Under the pieces are notes generated by a model. The model did not search any database and was not told where the DNA came from. It saw nothing but the letters and a program-made list of their open reading frames with translations. 64,000 nucleotides of DNA from Chelativorans multitrophicus (GTDB lineage Bacteria > Pseudomonadota > Alphaproteobacteria > Rhizobiales > Rhizobiaceae). Position numbers and translations under genes: made by a program. Below, piece after piece: positions 27,189 to 34,265 of the stretch. Location of the stretch: positions 1 to 64,000 of the forward strand of contig NZ_JAAAPL010000006.1 of NCBI RefSeq assembly GCF_011317445.1, written 5' to 3'. The stretch's first letter is position 1. Every line of letters starts with the position of its first letter.

Positions 27189-27986
27189 CTAGGCCGCGGC
27201 GGCTCTTGCCTGGTGATCGAAGAAAAGAGCCTGGCTGATAAGCGCCTTGACCATGTCCGGGTTGAACGGCTTCGTGACCAGGAATGCCGGTTCGGGCCGC
27301 TCACCTGTCAAAAGCCGCTCGGGGAAGGCGGTGATGAAGATCACCGGAACGGGCGTGGTGCTCAGAATCTCGTTCACGGCGTCGATGCCCGAGCTGCCGT
27401 CCGCGAGCTGGATGTCGGCGAGAACCATGCTGGGCTGCGTCTTTTCGAAGAGCGCGGTCGCCTCCTGGTGAGCGCGGGCCGTTCCAACGACCCGATGACC
27501 GAGGCTTTCCACCAACTCCTCGATATCCATGGCGATGAGCGGTTCGTCCTCGATGATCATGATGTCGGTGGCGACCTGCCGCGAGATCTCGTCACTTGCC
27601 TGGCTGAGCAGATCATTGAGCCGCTGTTCGCTCACATCCATGATCTCCGCCGCTGCGGCTGTGTCGAAACCTTCCACCGCCACAAGCAGGAAAGCCTGGC
27701 GCGGTTGCGGGGCGAGCGCGGAAAGGTTGGTTACCGCTCGTTGCTCCCAGGCGGAGGTGGGCCTCACCTCCGGAACCCGGATCTCAAAGGTTCCGAAGAG
27801 CTTCGTAAAGAGCTTAAAGAGCGCAATCCGATCCGAGGAGGCCTCCGGGAAGATGGAGGTGTCGGCGATCAAGGCTTCCAGAGTTGCTGCGACCAAGGCG
27901 TCACCGCTGCTCTGGGAACCGGATACGGCTCTCGAGAAGCGGCGAAGGTATGGCAGGTGCGGTGCAATTCTCGCTGACAGGCTCAT
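27189..27986 (-). CDS. phyR: General stress response anti-anti-sigma factor PhyR
   Basis: A 265-residue two-domain protein. Residues 1-about 130 mimic an ECF sigma factor (regions 2 and 4: ...LPYLRRFSRAVSGSQ..., PQPRQAFLLVAVEGFDTAAAAEIMDVS). Residues 140-260 are a receiver domain with E146/D147, phosphoacceptor D191, T219 and K239. When phosphorylated, PhyR binds NepR and frees EcfG. It is divergent from nepR-ecfG, and both sides carry EcfG-type promoters, giving positive autoregulation. The HWE-type kinases that normally drive it are not in the window. Confidence 0.95.
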   Translation of the reverse strand: MSLSARIAPHLPYLRRFSRAVSGSQSSGDALVAATLEALIADTSIFPEASSDRIALFKLFTKLFGTFEIRVPEVRPTSAWEQRAVTNLSALAPQPRQAFLLVAVEGFDTAAAAEIMDVSEQRLNDLLSQASDEISRQVATDIMIIEDEPLIAMDIEELVESLGHRVVGTARAHQEATALFEKTQPSMVLADIQLADGSSGIDAVNEILSTTPVPVIFITAFPERLLTGERPEPAFLVTKPFNPDMVKALISQALFFDHQARAAAA

Positions 27987-28042
27987 GCTTATTTCTATCC
28001 CCTAGAGAAGAAACCCTGGAACTAAGGCAAGATATGGTGTTC

Positions 28043-28067
28043 AACGCCGCCTGGACAAAAAAGTTCC
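28043..28067 (-). promoter_or_regulatory. EcfG-type promoter of phyR
   Basis: Minus-strand GGAAC (28067-28063), 16-base spacer, CGTT (28046-28043), about 57 bases before the phyR start. It is a perfect match to the EcfG consensus and divergent from the nepR promoter, with the two -35 boxes 10 bases apart. Confidence 0.85.
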
Positions 28068-28077
28068 TAGCGGAGTT

Positions 28078-28102
28078 GGAACTTTTTTGGATGCTTCCCG
28101 TT
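28078..28102 (+). promoter_or_regulatory. EcfG-type promoter of nepR-ecfG
   Basis: GGAAC (28078-28082), 16-base spacer, CGTT (28099-28102), 37 bases before the nepR ATG. Perfect consensus. This gives autoregulation of the anti-sigma/sigma pair. Confidence 0.87.
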
Positions 28103-28139
28103 TAGGCATGAATTGTGATCTTGTGGGCGAAGACTCGAA

Positions 28140-28397
28140 ATGACGAGAATGTTCAAAGATGTGGGGCAGGACGCGGACGACGAGAAAGGTATGACATACC
28201 AGAAGCTCGACAAGGGCAGGAACGGCAGCAAGCGCAATCCTGCAGCCGATCCCCTGGGACCAAATTCCGAAATAGGCCGTAAACTTCGACAATATTACGA
28301 CGAGTTGATCTCTGAGGAAGTTCCGGACCGTTTCAGCCAACTGCTGAATCAGCTGCAGCAGCAGGAACAGCAAGGATCGACGGCGAAAAAGGATTAA
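28140..28397 (+). CDS. nepR: Anti-sigma factor NepR
   Basis: An 85-residue protein with disordered charged ends and the conserved NepR core IGRKLRQYYDELISEEVPDR followed by FSQLLNQLQQ, two helices that clamp EcfG or, alternatively, PhyR. It lies 4 bases before ecfG in one operon. A Gln-rich C-terminus (QLQQQEQQ) precedes the basic end. Confidence 0.93.
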   Translation: MTRMFKDVGQDADDEKGMTYQKLDKGRNGSKRNPAADPLGPNSEIGRKLRQYYDELISEEVPDRFSQLLNQLQQQEQQGSTAKKD

Positions 28398-28401
28398 ACC
28401 G

Positions 28402-28953
28402 ATGTCGGCGTCACCAAGTTTCCGCGACGGTCTCTTGGCCGCAGTGCCAACGCTGCGCGCTTTTGCAGTATCGCTCGCAAAAAATGCTGACCGGGCCGAT
28501 GATTTGGTCCAGGAAACGCTGGTTAAAGCCTGGGACAAGCAGGACAGCTTCCAACCAGGCACCAATCTCAAGGCTTGGCTCTTCACCATCCTTCGCAACG
28601 AGTTTTATTCCCAAATGCGCAAGCGTCGGCGCGAGGTTGAAGATAGCGACGGAAGCATCACCGCGCGCTTGTCTATCCATCCCGCCCAAGAGGGCAATTC
28701 GGACCTGAACGATTTTCGCCGCGCGCTTGCTCTCCTGCCCGAAGATCAGAGGGAGGCCATTATACTGATCGGGGCCTCCGGGTTTTCCTATGAGGAGGCC
28801 GCCGAGATCTGCGGATGCGCGGTAGGCACGATCAAATGCCGTGTCAGCCGGGCGCGCAGTCGACTGCAGGAGATCCTGTCAATCTCGGGGGAAGGTGATT
28901 TCGGGCCCGATGCGATTACGGCGCAGGTGACCAACTCAGCGGCAGTGGCTTAG
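28402..28953 (+). CDS. ecfG: ECF sigma factor EcfG (general stress)
   Basis: A 183-residue ECF15-type sigma factor. Region 2 is ADDLVQETLVKAWDKQDSF with NLKAWLFTILRNEFYSQMRKR; region 4 is LPEDQREAIILIGASGFSYEEAAEICGC, then GTIKCRVSRARSRLQEIL. It directs RNA polymerase to GGAAC-N16/17-CGTT promoters, several of which occur in this window. A short C-terminal extension after region 4 overlaps the convergent response-regulator gene by 18 bases. Confidence 0.94.
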   Translation: MSASPSFRDGLLAAVPTLRAFAVSLAKNADRADDLVQETLVKAWDKQDSFQPGTNLKAWLFTILRNEFYSQMRKRRREVEDSDGSITARLSIHPAQEGNSDLNDFRRALALLPEDQREAIILIGASGFSYEEAAEICGCAVGTIKCRVSRARSRLQEILSISGEGDFGPDAITAQVTNSAAVA

Positions 28954-29394
28954 GCGGGCGCGGTCGACCACTGACCGGATCGCACTGACCAATTCATCTG
29001 CGGTGTAAGGCTTCGACACGACGGGCACGTCGGGGAATTCCTCGAATATGGCGTCGCCGCTGGTATAGCCCGTGGCGAAGACGAATGGAATTCCATGCTC
29101 CTTGAGGCGGCGGGCAAGATCGGTGGTACAGCCTTCGCCCACCTTGGCGTCCAGAATGGCGGCGTCAAAACCGAGCATCCGCGCATTGGCGCCAGCCGAA
29201 TCCAGCGCCTCGGGGCAAAGCTTTGCTTCTGAGTTGACGGTCTCCACCGTGGCGGCGCCCAAATCATAGCAAAGCTGTTCGATATCCATCGCGATCAACG
29301 CTTCTTCTTCCACGAGAAGGATATTCAGCCCCTCAAAAATATCGTTCTTCAAGCGCCCTTCCCCGGTGACAGCCCTTTTTTGACGCTGTCCCAT
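28936..29394 (-). CDS. Stand-alone response regulator receiver protein
   Basis: A protein of about 152 residues with only a receiver domain. D82 (AAILDAKVG) is the phosphoacceptor, with the acidic pair E29-E30, a T/S-like position in FVFATGY and K128 in VVSKPY. The text 'LVEEEALIAMDIEQL' resembles receivers of the PhyR/LovR group, and the location beside ecfG suggests a role in stress signalling, for example as a phosphate sink or feedback regulator. A TTG at codon 15 is an alternative start. No EcfG-type promoter was found for it. Confidence 0.8.
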   Translation of the reverse strand: MGQRQKRAVTGEGRLKNDIFEGLNILLVEEEALIAMDIEQLCYDLGAATVETVNSEAKLCPEALDSAGANARMLGFDAAILDAKVGEGCTTDLARRLKEHGIPFVFATGYTSGDAIFEEFPDVPVVSKPYTADELVSAIRSVVDRARLSHCR

Positions 29395-29497
29395 CTATTT
29401 GGGAACCTGTCATTTAAAAAAGATATGGCCTCGGCCTGGTCTGTGGCGGCGGCCGCGAACAGACCTAGGGTAAATCGCCGAATAAAAGCTCTTCCGT

Positions 29498-30622
29498 TCA
29501 GGGCAGCCGTGAATATTGCCGCCGTCGTTCTTCCGATAGCGCCCACTCGAAACCTGGAAGAATGTTGCGGGCCACCGCGAAGAAAACCAGTAAGGCCGGC
29601 ACAGCGACAAAGCCGCCTATGGGTCCCCAAAGCCAAAGCCAGAAAGTGATAGCGAGAAATACCAGGAATGGGTTGAGCGTCATACGCCGGCCGATGACGC
29701 TGGGCGTAACGAACTGCGCCTCGATGCCGTTGATCAGAAGGTAAATGAGCATCGGCGAAATACTCCCCCAAATTGAATCGAAGCTCGCAAATCCCACTCC
29801 CAAAAGGATGACCGCCATGGTGATCGGGCCAATATAGACGATGAAGTTGAGCAGACCGGCCATGGCGCCCCAGAGGGGAGCCGATGGAACATCTATGAGC
29901 CAGAGACTGATGCCGACGGCAAAGCCCAAACAGATATTGATGATGGTGATTGCCAGCAGATAATTGGAAACGAGTTCCTCCACGTCGCGGAAGATATGGG
30001 CAACACGCCAGCGTAGAAGCCGGCCTGAGCACAGCCTTAGCACCGTAAGGCGCGTATCGTTTCGGGTGGCGATGAAGAAATAAAGGCTCGCCAGAAAGAT
30101 CAGAGCCTGGGCTATGACCGCGGGCGCCAGCAGGGCGACGCTTTCCATGGCCGATCCGTCTTCCACGGAAACGGTGACGTTCGATTCCCCCGTCACGTTG
30201 CGAATCTCCTCACGGATGCTCCGGATCGTATCGAGGGGTTGAGAGAGATTGGTAAGCTGCAGTTGGAGCTCGCGCCATATCTCCGGAACTCGCCCGGCCC
30301 AGGAAGTTAGTGGCGCTGCCACGGCGACAACAAGGAAGCCGACCGAGAAAATGAATATGAGGACTGCCACGGCCGCAGACAGGCTCGGTGGCAACTTTCG
30401 GTTCTCCAGCCTCTGCGCGACGGGGCTGAGCATGAGGCCGACGACAATCGCGAGCGATACCGGCGCGGCCAGGAAACGCATTGCGTAGAGACCGGCGATT
30501 GCAACGGCGATCGCAAGCCCGATGGCTGAAGCCTGCGCGCCCCTGTTCAAAACCATATCCAGCCCGGACTTCGGCGGGATGCTGGCGGCCGGCAACTTTC
30601 TCTTCCTCAATACATTGTGCAT
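29498..30622 (-). CDS. AI-2E family transporter (PerM-like membrane protein)
   Basis: A 374-residue membrane protein with about eight hydrophobic spans. Family hallmarks are 'ASAIGLAIAVAIAGLYAMRFLAAPVSLAIVVGLMLSPVA' near the start (residues 30-70) and the late 'INGIEAQFVTPSVIGRRMTLNPFLVFLAITFWLWLWGPIGGFVAVP'-type block, described by position (about 290-350). The family includes AI-2 exporters and Na+/H+ antiporters; no substrate can be assigned. A perfect EcfG-type promoter lies 27 bases before the ATG, placing it in the stress regulon. Confidence 0.87.
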   Translation of the reverse strand: MHNVLRKRKLPAASIPPKSGLDMVLNRGAQASAIGLAIAVAIAGLYAMRFLAAPVSLAIVVGLMLSPVAQRLENRKLPPSLSAAVAVLIFIFSVGFLVVAVAAPLTSWAGRVPEIWRELQLQLTNLSQPLDTIRSIREEIRNVTGESNVTVSVEDGSAMESVALLAPAVIAQALIFLASLYFFIATRNDTRLTVLRLCSGRLLRWRVAHIFRDVEELVSNYLLAITIINICLGFAVGISLWLIDVPSAPLWGAMAGLLNFIVYIGPITMAVILLGVGFASFDSIWGSISPMLIYLLINGIEAQFVTPSVIGRRMTLNPFLVFLAITFWLWLWGPIGGFVAVPALLVFFAVARNILPGFEWALSEERRRQYSRLP

Positions 30623-30648
30623 GGGTGTACCGGTGCAGGATTTGCGTC

Positions 30649-30673
30649 AACGGCGGCGCGTGACGATTGTTCC
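30649..30673 (-). promoter_or_regulatory. EcfG-type promoter of the AI-2E transporter gene
   Basis: Minus-strand GGAAC (30673-30669), 16-base spacer, CGTT (30652-30649), 27 bases before the start codon. It pairs divergently with the promoter at 30706-30730. Confidence 0.78.
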
Positions 30674-30705
30674 GGAGGCTGACCTTAAACGGGCCGGATC
30701 GCCGC

Positions 30706-30730
30706 GGAACCAAGGCGACGCTTGCGCGTT
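30706..30730 (+). promoter_or_regulatory. EcfG-type promoter of the DUF883 operon
   Basis: GGAAC (30706-30710), 16-base spacer, CGTT (30727-30730), 30 bases before the ATG at 30761. Perfect consensus. Confidence 0.8.
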
Positions 30731-30760
30731 CCGCCGTTGTATTGCGAAAAGGAGTGGATT

Positions 30761-31075
30761 ATGGCGACTAGCCCACGAGCACCCAAGGAAGATGTACGGC
30801 AGGGCGGAGCCGACGCGCAGGAAAGGCGGGATGTCGAAGCCGATATCCAGCAGCTCAAGGAAGACATCGCACGGCTTAAGGATCACCTGATGCAGGTGGG
30901 GAATCGCTCGATGTCGCGGGCGCGCCGCGCAGCATTGGAGCAGGCCGATCAACTCCGTGGCAGCGCGGAGGAATTCCAGGACGACGTGATCGAAACCGTA
31001 CGGGAGAAGCCGCTCACCGCTCTTGCTCTGGCGGCCGGTGCCGGCTTCCTGTTTGCAATGATGATGCGCCGCTAG
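30761..31075 (+). CDS. DUF883 (ElaB/YqjD-type) membrane-anchored protein
   Basis: A 104-residue protein. A polar amphipathic coiled-coil region (ERRDVEADIQQLKEDIARLK) is followed by a C-terminal membrane anchor (REKPLTALALAAGAGFLFAMMMRR), the standard DUF883 layout; enterobacterial relatives are stationary-phase inner-membrane proteins that bind ribosomes. ATG at 30761 has GGAG upstream and lies downstream of the EcfG promoter. It heads an operon with a YqjE-like protein and a small membrane protein. Confidence 0.87.
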   Translation: MATSPRAPKEDVRQGGADAQERRDVEADIQQLKEDIARLKDHLMQVGNRSMSRARRAALEQADQLRGSAEEFQDDVIETVREKPLTALALAAGAGFLFAMMMRR

Positions 31076-31088
31076 GTGCGGTAGAGGG

Positions 31089-31526
31089 ATGTTCGCCCGA
31101 CTCATTGCCCTGCTTGCCACTGGCGAAGCGGCAGCGGTTAAAAGGCGGATCAAGACTGCAGCGATTTTCTACCTGGCTGCCGGCTTTCTCGGCTTTCTGG
31201 CGGTCATTTTTCTGGTGCTGGCGGCGTATCTCGCCGCCGCCACCCGCTGGGGAGCGATCGCTACGGCAGTCTGGTTCGGTCTTGGTTTACTGGTGCTGAG
31301 CGCCGTAATTTTCATCGCCTACAGGATTTCGGCGCGGTCGCGCCGGCGCGCGGAGATGAGCAAGCGGGCTGAAAGCATGATGGTCGGCGCCTCGGCTCTT
31401 GCGATGCTGCCGAGCCTTGTCGGCAAGAAACGCAATTGGGTCACCGCCGTCATGGTTCTGGCCGGGCTCGGTGGCTATCTTGCCTATACGGAGCTGATGC
31501 GCAGAAGCCGCCGGGCTGAGGATTAG
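31089..31526 (+). CDS. YqjE/holin-superfamily-like membrane protein
   Basis: A 145-residue protein with two N-terminal membrane helices (AAIFYLAAGFLGFLAVIFLV and the segment after TRWGAIAT), a basic cytoplasmic stretch (RISARSRRRAEMSKR) and a third hydrophobic segment near the C-terminus. This resembles YqjE/phage-holin-superfamily III proteins that accompany DUF883 genes (the yqjD-yqjE pairing). It starts 13 bases after the DUF883 stop. Confidence 0.72.
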   Translation: MFARLIALLATGEAAAVKRRIKTAAIFYLAAGFLGFLAVIFLVLAAYLAAATRWGAIATAVWFGLGLLVLSAVIFIAYRISARSRRRAEMSKRAESMMVGASALAMLPSLVGKKRNWVTAVMVLAGLGGYLAYTELMRRSRRAED

Positions 31527-31555
31527 GCCGAAGGCTAGAAAGGATCTTTGGATCG

Positions 31556-31756
31556 ATGGACGAAAAAGTGCCCCCTAAAAAGGCGCGCCAAGGGCGGGAA
31601 GGGATACCGGTTCTTCTGGTCCTGATCGGCGCGCTTTTGCTCGCCGGCATCGTCTGGGTGTTCGTTGAGATATACGGCGTCTTCATAGACGAGCGCCAGC
31701 CCGTCGAGATGCCCGATTCGACCGAACGCGTTCCACTGGAGCAGTCGCAGGATTAG
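31556..31756 (+). CDS. Small single-pass membrane protein of the DUF883 operon
   Basis: A 66-residue protein: a basic N-terminus (KVPPKKARQGREG), one membrane helix (IPVLLVLIGALLLAGIVWVFVEI) and an acidic C-terminal tail. GAAAGGA lies upstream of the ATG. It follows the YqjE-like gene by 29 bases and converges with the lipid kinase gene 6 bases later. Function unknown; stress-regulated by operon context. Confidence 0.65.
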   Translation: MDEKVPPKKARQGREGIPVLLVLIGALLLAGIVWVFVEIYGVFIDERQPVEMPDSTERVPLEQSQD

Positions 31757-31762
31757 AAAATC

Positions 31763-32671
31763 TTATCGCGCTCCTTCGGCGGGCACCAGCACCCGCAGAG
31801 CCTTCGGCCAGAGTTCGACATGCATGTCGCGCTCCAGCGGGTAGAGCTCGCCATCGATCGCGCACCTGAACTGCTTGCCGGGTGAAAGTATCCTGAGGTG
31901 CACCTCGTCGGCCTCGTGGATCTCTACCTGGTTGTTCTCGCGCCAGCGCCCGAGCGCCATGTTTATGAAGAACGCCAGCAGATCCCACCTATCTTCCGCT
32001 CGGGTGATGTAGACGCCGAGCACGCCGCCATCCGGCTTGTCCGCATAGGGAAGGTGCCCTTCGCCAAGCAGGTTGTTCGTGATTCCTATGCCGGATGTGG
32101 TTGTAAGAAGCTCCGCATCCCCGAAAGTGAGCGACACATCCAGATTGTGCGGGTTGCGTAATGTGGCCAGGCCCGCGCGCGCAGAGGCCAGCAGCTTGCC
32201 CAATCTCCCGCGGAACGGGATGCGCGAGCGCAGCCGGATGAGCTGCGGATGCATGCCGAGGGAGAATTGGTGGACGAAGGGCCTTCCGTTGACGCGGGCC
32301 ATGTCGACGCGGCGTATGTGACCCTCGGCAAGCGCTGCGATGGCGGTTTCGATATCGAGGGGGATGCCGAGGCTGCGGGCAAAAAGATTCATGGTCCCCG
32401 CCGGTAGCACCGCCAGAATCTTATCTGACCCCGCAATCAGGCTTGCCGCCAGCGAAACAGTGCCGTCGCCGCCGCCAACAAGCACGGCTTCGGCATCCGG
32501 CGCTCCGCAATTGTCCTGAATCGCACTCAGGATATCACTTCCATCCACCGCCATGACGTCGATGGTATGGCCCGCCTCTGTGAACACCTTCGTCAGGCGC
32601 GCGGTAAGGACGTCCAGATCCATTGTGCTGAGCGTTCCGCCGCCGCGGTTCAGTACGGCACGGATGCGCAT
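31763..32671 (-). CDS. Diacylglycerol/lipid kinase family protein
   Basis: A 302-residue soluble kinase of the DAGK/YegS fold. The nucleotide-binding motif GGGDGT is at 66-71, preceded by VLVG and followed by 'ILAVLPAGTMNLFARSLGIP', a DAGK catalytic signature. The C-terminal domain has PLERDMHVELWPKAL. The start at 32671 (MRIRAVLNRGGG) is chosen over a longer frame without similarity. It would phosphorylate a membrane lipid at the inner face. It is divergent from the PRC-barrel gene. Confidence 0.88.
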   Translation of the reverse strand: MRIRAVLNRGGGTLSTMDLDVLTARLTKVFTEAGHTIDVMAVDGSDILSAIQDNCGAPDAEAVLVGGGDGTVSLAASLIAGSDKILAVLPAGTMNLFARSLGIPLDIETAIAALAEGHIRRVDMARVNGRPFVHQFSLGMHPQLIRLRSRIPFRGRLGKLLASARAGLATLRNPHNLDVSLTFGDAELLTTTSGIGITNNLLGEGHLPYADKPDGGVLGVYITRAEDRWDLLAFFINMALGRWRENNQVEIHEADEVHLRILSPGKQFRCAIDGELYPLERDMHVELWPKALRVLVPAEGAR

Positions 32672-32756
32672 GAAATGCCCTGTGCAGAGGTTAGCCGTTC
32701 GCGGAAGGAATGTGTAACAAGCCCTTTCAGTTCCCAGGCGCGACCGCACTCATCGC

Positions 32757-32781
32757 GGAACCGTTTCATGGCCCGCACGTT
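32757..32781 (+). promoter_or_regulatory. EcfG-type promoter of the PRC-barrel gene
   Basis: GGAAC (32757-32761), 16-base spacer, CGTT (32778-32781), with the ATG at 32875. Perfect consensus; the leader is about 85 bases. Confidence 0.75.
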
Positions 32782-32874
32782 GTAGAAATGTGGTGGCCGC
32801 ACACCCGCTCCTCACTGCCAGGTTCGGTCGGATGCGCGGCCATGTACAGCAAAACTGCACATGGAGAGCTTAAC

Positions 32875-34077
32875 ATGATCCGCACACTTTTGGCGACCAC
32901 CGCGCTTGCCACCCTACTTGCAGGCGGTGCGATCGCCCAGCAAACGACCCCGCCCACGACGGCCCCGTCGGCTGCGCCCGCCGAGAGCCAAACTCAGCAG
33001 ATGGTGGTCCACGCTGAAGGGCATCTCGCGTCCAATATCATCGGAGAGGCTGTTTATAACAGCACAGGCGATGATGCAGAAGACATAGGCGATGTCAGCG
33101 ATCTCGTGATCACCAATGAAGGTCAGATCGAAGCTATCGTTGTCGGCGTCGGCGGGTTCCTTGGCATTGGGCAGAAAGATGTAGCCCTCGAATTCAATCT
33201 GGCTCAATGGACCGATCAGCCGGATGGCGAACGCCGGCTCGTCGTGGAAACGACTGAGGATGCCCTGAGGGCGTTGCCGGAATTCGATCGCTCAGCCTAT
33301 GAGCCGATGCCGGCGGACGCACAGGTAGGCGAAACCACGCCTGCAACCGAGCAGGACCTTGCAACGGCCCGCACTCAGGAAGAAGGGGCTGAAGGCGGAG
33401 AGACTGGCGGCGAAACCGCGATGGCTCCGGCAGACTCAGGTCAGGAAGGCGGCGAGGCTGGCGGTGAAACCGCAATGGCTCCGGCCGATTCAGGTCAGGA
33501 AAGCGGCGAAATGGCTGCCGATCAAACCGAGCAAACCGGCGATCAGGCCGGTGGAGCCACGGGCGGCGCAGTAGCAACAGCTCCGGCGACCGGCGCTGGC
33601 GATGATCAGCAGGCGCAGCAGCCGGCCGATCAGCAGGCGCAGCAGGAGCGGCCCGCTGACCAGCAGACCGCCCAAGACAATCAGATGGGTGCCGGCGAGG
33701 CCGCTACCGACCAGACGCAGACCGGCGCCATTGACCGCAGCACTATGCAGCAAGCCACGCCTGACCAGTTGACGGCCGAGACGCTTGTCGGAACCACCGT
33801 CTACGGCGCCAATGAGGAGAATATTGGCGAGATCGGCGACGTCGCCCTCACCCCCGAAGGCCAGGTGGATGCGGTGATCGTGGATGTCGGCGGGTTCCTA
33901 GGCGTCGGCGAGAAACAGGTCGCGATCGGCATGGACGACCTCAATTTCATGGCCGATGAAGATGGCGATCTGTACCTGTTCACGAATTTCACGCAGGAAC
34001 AGCTCGAGGCGCAGCCCGCTTACGATGAGGCTTCCTACGCGGAAAACCGTGACGAAATGCGCTTGCAGGCGCAGTAA
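32875..34077 (+). CDS. Exported double PRC-barrel domain protein
   Basis: A 400-residue protein. A signal peptide covers residues 1-22 (ALATLLAGGAIAQ). Two PRC-barrel domains (about 45-125 and 295-385) share the text 'GQ(I/V)(E/D)A(I/V)IV(G/D)VGGFLG(I/V)G'. They are joined by a long acidic, Gln/Ala/Gly-rich low-complexity linker containing an 18-residue tandem repeat (GGETAMAPADSGQE core). Start at 32875; the longer frame is not supported. EcfG-type promoter upstream. Related proteins appear in rhizobial stress regulons; the molecular role is unknown. Confidence 0.85.
   Translation: MIRTLLATTALATLLAGGAIAQQTTPPTTAPSAAPAESQTQQMVVHAEGHLASNIIGEAVYNSTGDDAEDIGDVSDLVITNEGQIEAIVVGVGGFLGIGQKDVALEFNLAQWTDQPDGERRLVVETTEDALRALPEFDRSAYEPMPADAQVGETTPATEQDLATARTQEEGAEGGETGGETAMAPADSGQEGGEAGGETAMAPADSGQESGEMAADQTEQTGDQAGGATGGAVATAPATGAGDDQQAQQPADQQAQQERPADQQTAQDNQMGAGEAATDQTQTGAIDRSTMQQATPDQLTAETLVGTTVYGANEENIGEIGDVALTPEGQVDAVIVDVGGFLGVGEKQVAIGMDDLNFMADEDGDLYLFTNFTQEQLEAQPAYDEASYAENRDEMRLQAQ
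33406..33513 (+). repeat. 54-bp tandem repeat within the PRC-barrel linker
   Basis: Two adjacent 54-base units (33406-33459, 33460-33513), in frame, encode near-identical 18-residue blocks beginning GGETAMAPADSGQE. They differ at a few positions (mostly third bases), so the duplication is not brand new. Copy number may vary between strains. Confidence 0.8.
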
Positions 34078-34103
34078 GACCGTTTCGCTCTTGCGACGCT
34101 TGG

Positions 34104-34128
34104 AAAGGCCCCGTCAACGGGGCCTTTT
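34104..34128 (+). terminator. Rho-independent terminator after the PRC-barrel gene
   Basis: AAAGGCCCCG (34104-34113) pairs with CGGGGCCTTT (34118-34127) around TCAA and is followed by TCATTTTC. It begins 27 bases after the stop codon. Confidence 0.85.
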
Positions 34129-34265
34129 CATTTTCGCGGAGCATCGTTTCTATCGGGAAGACAGTGCATCTTCCATAGCGTATCTTTCGGCTTGGTCGGG
34201 CTCGCTCCATTTATGGCGCGAATAGGCGGCGGGGTGGAGCGCCCCTCCGCCAAGGAGGCTAAACC

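Noticed and set aside
28018..28041. A third EcfG-like promoter (GGAAC at 28018 followed by GTT at 28039)
   Set aside because: The spacer is one base too short and the CGTT box lacks its C; two perfect promoters already serve this interval.
29401..29430. CTGTCAT near 29405 as a Pho box
   Set aside because: The second half-site 11 bases downstream does not match, and no phosphate gene follows.
32701..32740. A divergent EcfG promoter for the lipid kinase (minus-strand GGAAC at 32734)
   Set aside because: No CGTT or GTT is found at 16 or 17 bases.
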